A stretch of 23,321 nucleotides of DNA from an uncultured bacterium (GTDB taxonomy: Bacteria; Bacillota; Clostridia; Oscillospirales; Acutalibacteraceae): contig CAJMOI010000015.1 of NCBI GenBank assembly GCA_905215105.1, forward strand, positions 1 through 23,321, in the 5' to 3' direction. Below the pieces are notes generated by a model. The model was not told where the DNA came from. It ran no database searches and saw only the letters and a program-made list of their open reading frames with translations. The translations under genes were made by a program, and so were the position numbers. This document shows, in pieces, positions 15,186 to 22,569 of this stretch (within the stretch, counting starts at the first letter, position 1; each line of letters starts with the position of its first letter).

Positions 15186-15518
15186 ATGAAAGAGCTAATC
15201 AAAAACATCGCAAAATCGGAAGTTTTTCCCTTGAAAGACCAGATTGCCTGTCAGCCGGGACAGGTGGTGAGCAAAACTCTGGCACAGAACGCCGCCGTCA
15301 GTATGACGCTGTTTTCCTTTGACAAAGGGGAAGAAATCAGCACCCATGCGTCCGGCGGCGACGCCTTTGTCACCTGTCTGGAAGGCGTGGGACAGATCAC
15401 CATTGACAGTGAGAAGTATGAGCTGCACGAGGGAGACTCCATTGTCATGCCCGCAGGCCACCCTCACGCAGTTTACGCCAAAGAATCGTTCAAAATGCTG
15501 TTGGTTGTGATTTTCTGA
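15186..15518 (+). CDS. Small cupin-domain protein
   Basis: The 110-residue product is a single cupin barrel. Motif 1 is degenerate, EEISTHASGGDAFVTCLEG, with serine where the second metal histidine normally stands. Motif 2 ends GDSIVMPAGHPHAVYA with histidines in the usual place. Metal binding is therefore possible but not certain. AAAGGAGG (15171-15178) sits 7 bases before ATG. It lies between the ferredoxin-like gene and hcp, 15 bases from the latter. Cupins of this type recur beside hcp in Clostridia, but I know of no proven role; sensing or detoxifying a small molecule in the same stress response is only a suggestion. Confidence 0.85.
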   Translation: MKELIKNIAKSEVFPLKDQIACQPGQVVSKTLAQNAAVSMTLFSFDKGEEISTHASGGDAFVTCLEGVGQITIDSEKYELHEGDSIVMPAGHPHAVYAKESFKMLLVVIF

Positions 15519-15533
15519 ACAGGAGGATACAGG

Positions 15534-17132
15534 ATGGAAAAGCAGATGTTTTGTTTTCAGTGCGAACAGACGGCCGGATGTACCGGCTGCACCGGAAAAG
15601 CCGGTGTTTGTGGAAAAACGGCTCAGGTGGCAAAGTTACAGGATGAGCTGACCGGCGCCCTGATCGGCCTGGCTCGTTCTATCGACAGCGAAGGGCCTCT
15701 GGCGGAGCCTGTCTGGAAACTGATGCTTGAGGGGCTGTTTGCCACCATTACTAATGTTGATTTTAACGCCGAGACCATTGAATCCCTGATCTGCCGGGTG
15801 CACAGGGAAAAGGAAGCCCTCTCTCCCATGTGTGCCGGCTGTGGTTCTCCCTGCGGCAAAACCAGCGACTATGACCTTTCCAATTTGTGGGAAGCTCAGG
15901 AGGACATCCGCAGTCTGAAATCCCTGATTTTATTCGGAATCCGGGGAATGGCGGCCTATGCTTATCACGCCATGGTGTTGGGCTATTGGGACGAAGAGCT
16001 GAACCGGTTTTTTGCCAGGGCGCTGTTTGCCATTGGGGAAGACTGGACCATGGGACAGCTGCTTCCGCTGGTGATGGAGGTGGGCAAACAGAACCTGACC
16101 TGTATGGAGCTGCTGGATCGGGCCAATACCGAAACCTTTGGAACGCCGGTTCCCACAACAGTGCCCCTGAAAGTGGAAAAAGGCCCCTTTATTGTCATCA
16201 CGGGCCATGACCTGCTGGACCTGAAGCTGCTGCTGGAACAGACGGCCGGAAAGGGGATCAATGTTTATACCCACGGGGAAATGCTGCCGGCCCATGGATA
16301 TCCGGAGCTGAAGAAGTACCCCCATCTGAAGGGGAATTTCGGCACTGCATGGCAGAATCAGCAGAAAGAGTTTGCGGATCTTCCCGCGCCGGTTCTCTTT
16401 ACCACCAACTGTTTGATGCCTCCCAAGCCCGGTTACGCAGACCGGGTATTTACCACCGAAGTGGTGTCCTATCCCGAAATCGTGCATATCGGTGAGGACC
16501 GGGACTTTACACCTGTCATTGAGAAAGCACTGGCCCTTGGCGGATATCAGGAGGAGAAACACTTCACCGGTCTGAATGGCGGCGAAACCGTTACCACCGG
16601 ATTCGGCCATGGCGCGGTGCTGGCCGCTGCGGGACAGGTAGTGGAAGCGGTGAAGTCCGGTGCAATCCGTCATTTCTTCCTGGTGGGCGGCTGTGACGGC
16701 GCTCGTCCCGGACGGAACTACTATACGGACTTTGTGAAAAATACCCCCGACGATACGGTGGTTCTGACACTGGCCTGCGGCAAATACCGCTTCAATGATC
16801 TGGATTTGGGAACCATCGGAGGATTGCCCAGACTGATGGATATTGGACAGTGCAACGATGCTTACAGTGCTATCCGGATTGCACTGGCTCTTGCAGATGC
16901 GTTCTCATGCACCGTGAACGAGCTGCCCCTTTCGCTGGTTCTGTCCTGGTATGAACAGAAGGCGGTGTGCATTCTCCTGACGCTGCTGTATCTGGGAATC
17001 CGGAACATTCGGCTGGGCCCGACGCTGCCGGCCTTTCTGTCTCCCAACGTTCTGGCTTATCTGGTGGAACAGTATCAGATTGCCCCCATCACCACGCCGG
17101 AACAGGATTTGAAGGAATTGTTGGGGCAATAA
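15534..17132 (+). CDS. hcp: Hybrid cluster protein (hydroxylamine reductase)
   Basis: Hcp contains an N-terminal Fe-S cluster and a unique hybrid Fe-S-O cluster; it reduces hydroxylamine in vitro and acts as a nitric oxide reductase in Escherichia coli. The 532-residue product begins MEKQMFCFQCEQTAGCTGC with C7, C10, C19 and C26 as likely cluster ligands in the form typical of anaerobes. Hybrid-cluster cysteines are at C293 (TTNC), C387 (GGCDG), C415 (ACGKY) and C440 (GQCND), with spacings 94, 28 and 25 as in the Desulfovibrio enzyme; E474 and K476 in WYEQKA complete the set, and a conserved THGEMLPAHGYPEL segment lies at 246-259. AGGAGG is 7 bases upstream. No hcr reductase gene follows; the operon's ferredoxin-like protein may donate electrons. 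Confidence 0.96.
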   Translation: MEKQMFCFQCEQTAGCTGCTGKAGVCGKTAQVAKLQDELTGALIGLARSIDSEGPLAEPVWKLMLEGLFATITNVDFNAETIESLICRVHREKEALSPMCAGCGSPCGKTSDYDLSNLWEAQEDIRSLKSLILFGIRGMAAYAYHAMVLGYWDEELNRFFARALFAIGEDWTMGQLLPLVMEVGKQNLTCMELLDRANTETFGTPVPTTVPLKVEKGPFIVITGHDLLDLKLLLEQTAGKGINVYTHGEMLPAHGYPELKKYPHLKGNFGTAWQNQQKEFADLPAPVLFTTNCLMPPKPGYADRVFTTEVVSYPEIVHIGEDRDFTPVIEKALALGGYQEEKHFTGLNGGETVTTGFGHGAVLAAAGQVVEAVKSGAIRHFFLVGGCDGARPGRNYYTDFVKNTPDDTVVLTLACGKYRFNDLDLGTIGGLPRLMDIGQCNDAYSAIRIALALADAFSCTVNELPLSLVLSWYEQKAVCILLTLLYLGIRNIRLGPTLPAFLSPNVLAYLVEQYQIAPITTPEQDLKELLGQ

Positions 17133-17170
17133 TTCCACTGTTTTCTCCCTTTCTGCCTTGTTTATATATG

Positions 17171-17206
17171 AAAACCGCTCCGGTGAGAAGTACTGGAGCG
17201 GTTTTT
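17171..17206 (+). terminator. Intrinsic terminator after hcp
   Basis: AAAACCGCTCC (17171-17181) pairs with GGAGCGGTTTT (17195-17205); three more pairs extend it inward; five T end the structure. Confidence 0.92.
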
Positions 17207-17397
17207 GTATGACTAAATAAATTTTTTAATACCTATTTTTGATTAATGTTAATATTCGAATGGGGTATGCGGAGTAAAGTCTTTCAAATCACGAATCTTG
17301 CAAGAGAGAGATTTTAGCAATCAGGTAAATGTTTAAAATCAGCAATAAACCTGTAGATATGAAAGAATTGTTGTAAAATCTTATTTTGTTTTGAAAA
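17207..17397. other. AT-rich non-coding stretch before the second Crp/Fnr gene
   Basis: Together with the flanking terminator and promoter this makes a 340-base gap between genes. I see no ORF or RNA structure in it. It contains one small inverted repeat, ATTAA-TG-TTAAT (17242-17253), whose halves resemble the putative operator at 17398-17413 but with shorter spacing. Confidence 0.5.
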
Positions 17398-17413
17398 ATT
17401 AACCTGTGTTAAT
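17398..17413. promoter_or_regulatory. Inverted repeat ATTAAC-N4-GTTAAT, putative Crp/Fnr operator
   Basis: A perfect 6-4-6 inverted repeat centred at 17405.5, exactly -41.5 from the start predicted by the TATAAT at 17435-17440. Autoactivation by the downstream Crp/Fnr protein is the simplest reading; it is inference. Confidence 0.6.
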
Positions 17414-17434
17414 GAATCTGTCGAAAACAGGATG

Positions 17435-17440
17435 TATAAT
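17435..17440 (+). promoter_or_regulatory. Predicted -10 of the second Crp/Fnr gene
   Basis: Consensus TATAAT without a recognisable -35 at 16-18 bases (the 17-base position reads ATGAAT). Predicted start near 17447, leaving a 26-base leader. Confidence 0.6.
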
Positions 17441-17472
17441 AAAGACAATTCAGGAAAGGCGGAGTGAGGTTT

Positions 17473-18072
17473 ATGTTGATAGGAGAGTTTTATGAAAAGG
17501 CTTTTCAGCTTTCGGATGAAACTCTGATTCAGAAACTGATGCAAATGACTGAAATTTCTTTTTTTAAGAAGGGGGAAATTATCGTCCGTCAGGATGAAAC
17601 TCCAAGCAAGATTTATTTTTTGCTCGACGGTGTGTTCAGAGGATTCTTTTTCGATGCGCATGGAAAAGAAATCACGGATTGTTTTGGTTTTGAAATGGGT
17701 GCGGCGGCTATTTCCTGTTTGGGAATCGGGAATCCTTCTCCCATTGCCATGGAAGCGCTGACAGAGTGTCAGGTGCTGTCCATTCCCTGTATGGAAATTA
17801 TGAAACTGATGGAAGAGCATCTGGAATTGGTAGCGATTTATAATCGTATGCTGCTGGAAGCGCTGAAAAAGCAGTGGGAGATTAAAAGCGCTATGTATCA
17901 GTATGACGCGAAGGAACGATATCTGTGGTTTTTGGACTATTATCCCGGCGTAATAGAACGGATCAGCAATAAATATGTGGCTGCTTTTCTAGGAATAAGC
18001 CCGGTCACTCTTAGTCGTCTGCGGCGCAGTATCCGGGAAGAAGGCTTTGGAGTTTGTTTGCAAGGTTCTTAA
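17473..18072 (+). CDS. Second Crp/Fnr-type transcription regulator
   Basis: The 199-residue product has a cyclic-nucleotide-binding-type sensor domain (about 10-125), including FFKKGEIIVRQDE and IYFLLDGVFRGFF, and a short C-terminal HTH with NKYVAAFLGISPVTLSRLRRS. This HTH resembles Crp/Fnr proteins common in Bacteroidetes and Clostridia and differs from the hcp-linked regulator, so the two should recognise different sites. ATG 17473 is chosen because GGCGGAG ends 8 bases upstream; GTG 17464 would add three residues. The effector is unknown. The neighbouring convergent flavin-reductase-like gene may or may not be a target. The gene has an own promoter with an inverted repeat at -41.5. Confidence 0.83.
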   Translation: MLIGEFYEKAFQLSDETLIQKLMQMTEISFFKKGEIIVRQDETPSKIYFLLDGVFRGFFFDAHGKEITDCFGFEMGAAAISCLGIGNPSPIAMEALTECQVLSIPCMEIMKLMEEHLELVAIYNRMLLEALKKQWEIKSAMYQYDAKERYLWFLDYYPGVIERISNKYVAAFLGISPVTLSRLRRSIREEGFGVCLQGS

Positions 18073-18090
18073 AAATACACTGTTTTCCCA

Positions 18091-18132
18091 AAAAAGAAGT
18101 CGTGGCTCCAATCGGGGTCACGACTTCTTTTT
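18091..18132. terminator. Bidirectional terminator between the second Crp/Fnr gene and the flavin-reductase gene
   Basis: AAAAAGAAGTCGTG (18091-18104) pairs perfectly with CACGACTTCTTTTT (18119-18132), with T tracts on both strands. Confidence 0.9.
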
Positions 18133-18147
18133 GTATACAGGAACATT

Positions 18148-18654
18148 TTAGTCTCGTTCCAAAACTTTCACAATTTCTCCGATAAATGTTCGGTGGAAAT
18201 CACCGGCTGTATAGTGTTTATCCAGAATCCGGCGATCCAGGAAGCATTCCGGTTTCATATCCTGTTTGTACAGCTTGCGGCAGATCAGAACCAGCCGCGC
18301 TTCCTGATAGTACGGAGCGGCCTGGTCAAAAACCGGCGTCAGTCCGGCTTCCTGATCTTTGTCACAATCCCGGCCGGAAACTTTTCCGCAGACAGTCAGC
18401 GCAGAGCGATATTCTTCATCAAAAAAGCAGACAGAGTAGAAATCCTGTTTTTCCACGAATTCCAGTGTATAGCGCTGAGGACGGATGTGAACGGTGGAAA
18501 CATAGCTGCCCCAAAGCTCGCCCAGACTTCCCCAGCTTGCGGTCATGGTGTTGTGTTTGGTTTCGTTTCCTGCGGTAATCAGCATCCAGCCTTTGTTAAT
18601 CAGGACAAAGGGATTGAAAGAAAGGTTCTCAATATTGGTTTCATGAAATGACAT
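18148..18654 (-). CDS. Flavin reductase-like (FMN-binding split barrel) protein
   Basis: The 168-residue product matches the small flavin reductase-like domain family of anaerobes. It opens with a segment NPFVLINKGWMLITAGNETKHNTMTASWGSLGELW, which contains the threonine/serine-rich flavin-binding stretch, followed by STVHIRPQRYTLEFVE and YSVCFF, typical of the split barrel. Members bind FMN and may reduce flavins or other substrates with NAD(P)H; the substrate here is unknown. AGGAGGT lies 6 bases before the ATG at 18654. It is convergent with the Crp/Fnr gene and divergent from the pectin methylesterase gene, so it stands alone. A minus-strand TATAAT at 18695-18690 is the likely -10. Confidence 0.85.
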   Translation of the reverse strand: MSFHETNIENLSFNPFVLINKGWMLITAGNETKHNTMTASWGSLGELWGSYVSTVHIRPQRYTLEFVEKQDFYSVCFFDEEYRSALTVCGKVSGRDCDKDQEAGLTPVFDQAAPYYQEARLVLICRKLYKQDMKPECFLDRRILDKHYTAGDFHRTFIGEIVKVLERD

Positions 18655-18689
18655 AGCGATACCTCCTGAAGATCGTAGACTGATTTGCT

Positions 18690-18695
18690 ATTATA
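18690..18695 (-). promoter_or_regulatory. Possible -10 of the flavin reductase-like gene
   Basis: TATAAT on the minus strand, 36 bases before the start codon. The position 17 bases further upstream reads GAATAG, so there is no convincing -35. Confidence 0.35.
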
Positions 18696-18873
18696 TGCAG
18701 CTCAGGGCGATGCTATTCTTGACAGAAAGCATAGAAAAGAGCCCATATAATTTTGACTTCCATTATACCAGAATCTGGGGAAATTACAATGTTGAGCAGG
18801 AAAGACTTCTGAAAATTCTTTGTAAACTCAGGAAACAATATATGGCAAAATGTTATCACTGTCAGTAAATCGA
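18696..18873. other. Non-coding stretch between divergent genes
   Basis: The full gap between the flavin reductase-like and pectin methylesterase genes is 318 bases. Apart from the promoter elements listed separately I see no ORF, strong hairpin or repeat in it. Confidence 0.5.
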
Positions 18874-18902
18874 TTGACTTCAATTAAAAGCGGGATTATA
18901 AT
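18874..18902 (+). promoter_or_regulatory. Promoter of the pectin methylesterase gene
   Basis: TTGACT (18874-18879), 17 bases, TATAAT (18897-18902), the same hexamers and spacing as the ilvD promoter. A small inverted repeat ATTGA-CT-TCAAT (18873-18884) overlaps the -35. Predicted start near 18909, leaving a 64-base leader. Confidence 0.8.
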
Positions 18903-18972
18903 TTTTTTGTATAAGTTTCCATCTTTTGGAAAAGAATACAGAAAAAGACAATTATGAAAGGAGAAAACCAAA

Positions 18973-21780
18973 ATGATGAAGAAAATAGCAGCCTGCCTGC
19001 TGGCTCTGCTGTTGACGGTGTCGGTTTTGCCGGTTAGTGCAGAAAACACTGCCGGAGAGACTTCCGGGGTTTCGTCTGTTTCTCAAAAGGCAGTTCCGTC
19101 GGATGTTTCCTGGAGTTTTAATCCAGCCGAAACCACCGCTCTTCCCGGTACTATGCAGCCTGGCGGTACCACCTCCGGCGAGTATGAAGGCATTTTGATT
19201 GATGCATCTGCCGAAGGCAGCAAGTTCTCTCCCCGCGCAACGGATACCCAAATCAACGCAGGGACGGTGTTTACCATTCCTGTAACAGCCAGTGAAGAGG
19301 GCGCAGTTTTAACACTGCGTTTGTCTGGCGGCTCTTCTGTGGTAGAGGTCGGCGGCGTACAGTATAACAGCGCAAATGGCGCTGTTACCATCCCCGTTGG
19401 TCCGGAAGATACGGAATGTGTCCTGACATTTGTTTCTCAGACCTATCTGGCGGGCATTGAATTGGTATACAATCAGCCGGAAGAAGAATATCCCGGTGTG
19501 CCGTCTGCTGTAGAAGCCGAGGACATTACTTATACCTTTACCACAACGGATGGACTGAAAGATGAAGCAGGACAGACGCCGGCTTCCGGAAAACTGGAAG
19601 GCAACCGCGGTTATTATGAAGCTATCAAAGTGGACGCTGTTTCCGGTAAATTCAATGTACAGCCGGATCTTTCCCGTGTGGTAATCAATGCCGGTACAGT
19701 GCTGTATATCCCGGTGGCCTATGACGCCAAAGGTGCAGTGCTGTTGATTTCCGGCACTCAGGATGGCAATACCCCTTCCCAGATTACGGTGGACGGTGTC
19801 AGCCAGACCACCAATCAGCCCATTGCAGTTGATATGAGCGACAGCAGCGCATATCCCCGGTATCTGAAGGTGGAGTTTACCACCATTGCATATGTGAACT
19901 CCATGTCTCTCAACTATGCAAGCTGCAGCGATTTCGGCAAACCGGAGGTAGAGGCCCGGGATAAAATCTGGGACTTTACCGCTTCCAGTACAGTGGAACG
20001 CCCCGCAGTTCAGGGCGCAAAGGCCGAATTTGACGGAATGCAGATCGATGCTTCTGTGGGCAAATTCTCTCCCCGTGAAACGGATACGCAGGTTAATGCA
20101 GGCACCGTGCTGTATATTCCGGTGGCACCGGACGCACAGGGAGCAACCGTTACAGTGGCCGGCAACAATTACAATAACCTGACGCTGACATTGAATGAAG
20201 AAACGGTGATTCAGACCGGAGAAGAAGTGATTCTGCCCTCCGTTTCCGAACCCACCTATATTCCGCTGTCCTTTGAAAGTGCAGATGGCACCGGAAGCTG
20301 CTATCTGACCTCGATTTCCATTGACTATGCCAGCGACAATGAAGTGATTCCCACCGTTGTAACTGTTGGAAAGACCGGATGCACCTATTCCTCTATTCAG
20401 AGTGCGCTGGACGCCAATACTTCTTCTGCAAATCGCCCGCTGGTATTGCTCATTGCGCCCGGTACTTATACCGAAAAGGTGACAGTGAACAAGCCCTGGG
20501 TTTCCTTCCAGGCGATGCCTTCGACTACTGGTGAAGCAGTTGTAATTGAGGAGAGCTACTATTCTTCCAACACTTTTGATGCAGATGGTACATTTATTCC
20601 TCAGGATGAATACGATGTGGGCACCGATCAGAGTGGTACTGTACTGCTCACCGCCAATGCCACCGGGTTCAGTGCCTGCGGCATTACATTCCAGAACAGC
20701 TATAACATAGTGGACCATACTCAGAAGGGAGAGCAGACCCCGGCTGTAGCCCTGGGTTCTGTGGCTGACAAGGTGTATTTCAAAGATTGCCGGTTCCTGG
20801 GCCGTCAGGATACCCTCTATCTCCATGGAGCAGGTGTACGGGTGTTTGTGGAAAACTGTTATATCGAGGGTACGGTAGACTTTGTGTTTGGTGATGCAAA
20901 TGCCTATTTCCTGAACTGTGACCTGTATATGGCTTATTTTACCGGCAAAGACAACGGTTATTTCACCGCTGCCAATACCAAAAAGGATGACGTGGGATTT
21001 GTCTTCTATGACTGTTCCCTGAAAGTCGATCCCCAGTATGCAGCGGAAGGCGGCGAAGTTAGCCTTGGACGTCCGTGGCAGACGGAAATTTATACCGTTA
21101 CCGGCAGAAAGCCCGATGGCAGCAGCTATCTGATTGAATATGATCCTTCCCGCGTGAATCCCACTTATGAAAATACCGGTTCTGCCGTTACATTTGTGGG
21201 CTGCACCATGGATTCCTCCATCAAGTCTGACCGTTGGAATGTGTGGACCCGCAAGGATGCGGACGGCAATACCGTTGATGTGACTTATCATCCCAATGTC
21301 CGGTTTGCCGAGTATAATTCCCGGAATTTTGCTGGGGAAGCCCTGACGCCTTCCGGTGAGATTACACTGGGTATTATGGAACAGGTGGAGGATGCAGCAG
21401 CGATGACGGATGCGCTGTTGAAAGTGATGGGATTTGGAACCGGCGCCGGTTACTGGATGCCTTCCTTTACCGATTATACGGGAGAGACTCCGGTTACCAC
21501 TACACCTGTTGATCTGACTCCGGAAATTCAGCCGGTGGAACCGGTTGATCCCTCGGAACCTTCAGAGCCTTCGGAACCGTCTAATCCTTCCAAGCCCTCC
21601 GAACCGTCGGATTCCTCTACCGGCGGGTCTGGCTCTTCCAGCGGAAGCAGCAGTTCTGATTCGTCTGATCCGGTTGGAACCGGTGATATTTTCGGATTTG
21701 TTTCCATGGGGGTAGCGGTCTGTCTGCTGTCCGGCGGATGGCTGGCCCTTCGTTCCCGGAAAAAAGAAGAAAATCCGTAA
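18973..21780 (+). CDS. Secreted, membrane-anchored pectin methylesterase (CE8) with three N-terminal modules
   Basis: Pectin methylesterases remove methyl esters from homogalacturonan, releasing methanol. The 935-residue protein has a signal peptide (about 1-24), three related modules (about 44-160, 184-315, 330-451), a CE8 beta-helix domain (about 460-790), a Pro-Ser-Glu-rich linker (about 853-900) and a C-terminal membrane helix (906-926) with a RSRKKEENP tail. The catalytic aspartates D613 (GRQDTLYLHG) and D636 (GTVDFVFGDA) and arginine R700 (GRPW) are present. The modules share motifs such as KFSPRxTDTQ and NAGTVxYIPV and may bind carbohydrate. The tail begins PVGTGD, close to but not a canonical sortase motif. 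AAAGGAG is 9 bases before ATG. It is an isolated gene with its own promoter and terminator, so transport and lyase genes must lie elsewhere. Confidence 0.9.
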   Translation: MMKKIAACLLALLLTVSVLPVSAENTAGETSGVSSVSQKAVPSDVSWSFNPAETTALPGTMQPGGTTSGEYEGILIDASAEGSKFSPRATDTQINAGTVFTIPVTASEEGAVLTLRLSGGSSVVEVGGVQYNSANGAVTIPVGPEDTECVLTFVSQTYLAGIELVYNQPEEEYPGVPSAVEAEDITYTFTTTDGLKDEAGQTPASGKLEGNRGYYEAIKVDAVSGKFNVQPDLSRVVINAGTVLYIPVAYDAKGAVLLISGTQDGNTPSQITVDGVSQTTNQPIAVDMSDSSAYPRYLKVEFTTIAYVNSMSLNYASCSDFGKPEVEARDKIWDFTASSTVERPAVQGAKAEFDGMQIDASVGKFSPRETDTQVNAGTVLYIPVAPDAQGATVTVAGNNYNNLTLTLNEETVIQTGEEVILPSVSEPTYIPLSFESADGTGSCYLTSISIDYASDNEVIPTVVTVGKTGCTYSSIQSALDANTSSANRPLVLLIAPGTYTEKVTVNKPWVSFQAMPSTTGEAVVIEESYYSSNTFDADGTFIPQDEYDVGTDQSGTVLLTANATGFSACGITFQNSYNIVDHTQKGEQTPAVALGSVADKVYFKDCRFLGRQDTLYLHGAGVRVFVENCYIEGTVDFVFGDANAYFLNCDLYMAYFTGKDNGYFTAANTKKDDVGFVFYDCSLKVDPQYAAEGGEVSLGRPWQTEIYTVTGRKPDGSSYLIEYDPSRVNPTYENTGSAVTFVGCTMDSSIKSDRWNVWTRKDADGNTVDVTYHPNVRFAEYNSRNFAGEALTPSGEITLGIMEQVEDAAAMTDALLKVMGFGTGAGYWMPSFTDYTGETPVTTTPVDLTPEIQPVEPVDPSEPSEPSEPSNPSKPSEPSDSSTGGSGSSSGSSSSDSSDPVGTGDIFGFVSMGVAVCLLSGGWLALRSRKKEENP

Positions 21781-21811
21781 TCGAAACAGGAAGAGTTCTT
21801 CCTAAAATGCC

Positions 21812-21855
21812 AAACCGCCTGTACGAGCTCAGCTTGTGCAGGCGGTTTTCTTTTT
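21812..21855 (+). terminator. Intrinsic terminator after the pectin methylesterase gene
   Basis: AAACCGCCTG (21812-21821) pairs with CAGGCGGTTT (21839-21848); seven inner pairs lead to loop TCA; a TTTTCTTTTT tract follows. It could weakly serve the convergent DUF2284 gene too. Confidence 0.88.
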
Positions 21856-21869
21856 ATGAATTGGGAATT

Positions 21870-22394
21870 TTAATACAGGAGCATACCGAAATAGGTGACG
21901 GTGTTTTCGCCATGGCAATAGGAGATTCCCGCACTTTCAGCCAATCGATTGACCTGAATTCCGTACCCTTCCAGAGAAGGAAACAGCTTTTCCGGATATC
22001 GGCAAGCATGGTCGGGATAGGTACAACTTTTGCATCGGGTGCATCCTTCATTTGATAAGAGGAGAAAGGAGGAGTACTGTTCTTTGGCGAGAAGGTACAG
22101 GGCATCACATAGCTGTTTAAAGGCGGCGTGTCCTTCCATCATTCCTTCATAATCGAAAGAGTCTTCCAGCGGATATACCGCATTAAAAACCAGCGCAGTT
22201 TGATAGCGAAGACATCTTTCTTTGCACTGTGCCACAGTTCCCACAGCGGGAGGGCAGGCCCAGGTAGTGCCATACAGACGGCAGGTGTTTTCTTCGCAAA
22301 GTGTTCGGATTTCCTCATAAAATCCGATTTCTGTAGTAGGCAATGTTCCGAATTGACTGACACCGATTTCTCGGAGTTTCTGTTCTTCCAGCAT
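21870..22394 (-). CDS. DUF2284-type predicted metal-binding protein
   Basis: The 174-residue product matches the DUF2284 family of Cys-rich proteins of unknown function, widespread in anaerobes. It shows the family's CRLYGTTWACPPAVG segment (C38, C47), a QCKERC pair (C57, C61) and a cluster C118-xx-C121-xx-C124-x6-C131 that looks able to hold an Fe-S cluster or metal. I choose ATG 22394, preceded by AGGAGG 6 bases away and giving MLEEQKLREIGV; the frame is open further upstream to 22505, but that extension crosses the predicted promoter. It is alone on the minus strand, divergent from the DUF2798 gene. Function unknown. Confidence 0.82.
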   Translation of the reverse strand: MLEEQKLREIGVSQFGTLPTTEIGFYEEIRTLCEENTCRLYGTTWACPPAVGTVAQCKERCLRYQTALVFNAVYPLEDSFDYEGMMEGHAAFKQLCDALYLLAKEQYSSFLLLSNEGCTRCKSCTYPDHACRYPEKLFPSLEGYGIQVNRLAESAGISYCHGENTVTYFGMLLY

Positions 22395-22439
22395 TGCGCT
22401 CCTCCTCTGCCCCCATGGAATATCCCGTTGATTGATGAC

Positions 22440-22468
22440 AGTATAGCACGAAACAAAGGGGCGGACAA
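22440..22468 (-). promoter_or_regulatory. Predicted promoter of the DUF2284 gene (extended -10)
   Basis: On the minus strand, TTGTCC (22468-22463), 17 bases, TATACT (22445-22440), with TGC directly before the -10. Predicted start near 22433. Confidence 0.6.
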
Positions 22469-22469
22469 G

Positions 22470-22509
22470 CCGATGGTAAATCGGAAAATGAAAATTATTT
22501 GTCATTTCC
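22470..22509. repeat. Two small inverted repeats between divergent promoters
   Basis: CCGAT-N5-ATCGG (22470-22484) and, adjoining it, GGAAAATGA (22483-22491) with TCATTTCC (22502-22509), the latter differing by one inserted base. They lie between the two promoters and may be operators; nothing more can be said. Confidence 0.4.
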
Positions 22510-22510
22510 C

Positions 22511-22540
22511 CTTACATTTCTTTGAAAACTGTGTTATACT
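22511..22540 (+). promoter_or_regulatory. Predicted promoter upstream of the DUF2798 gene
   Basis: CTTACA (22511-22516), 18 bases, TATACT (22535-22540), with TG at 22532-22533 giving an extended -10. Predicted start near 22547, so the transcript meets the hairpin at 22570-22612 after only about 23 bases. Confidence 0.5.
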
Positions 22541-22569
22541 AAAAAGCAATGAATGGTAGTCGCCAATGA

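Noticed and set aside
17242..17253. ATTAA-TG-TTAAT as a second operator for the Crp/Fnr protein
   Set aside because: Half-sites are similar to 17398-17413 but the spacing is four bases shorter and the region is AT-rich, so chance is likely.
18719..18751. TTGACA (18719-18724) and TATAAT (18746-18751) as a plus-strand promoter
   Set aside because: The spacer is 21 bases, outside the workable range, and the pectin methylesterase gene has a better promoter at 18874-18902.
19309..21291. 660-codon open frame on the minus strand within the pectin methylesterase gene
   Set aside because: Antisense shadow of a well-supported gene with no ribosome binding site or recognisable domain. The same applies to 2098-3402 and 5644-7473.
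22395..22505. Longer DUF2284 protein from an upstream ATG at 22505
   Set aside because: The extension would cross the predicted promoter, lacks a ribosome binding site, and the family's conserved part begins after 22394.
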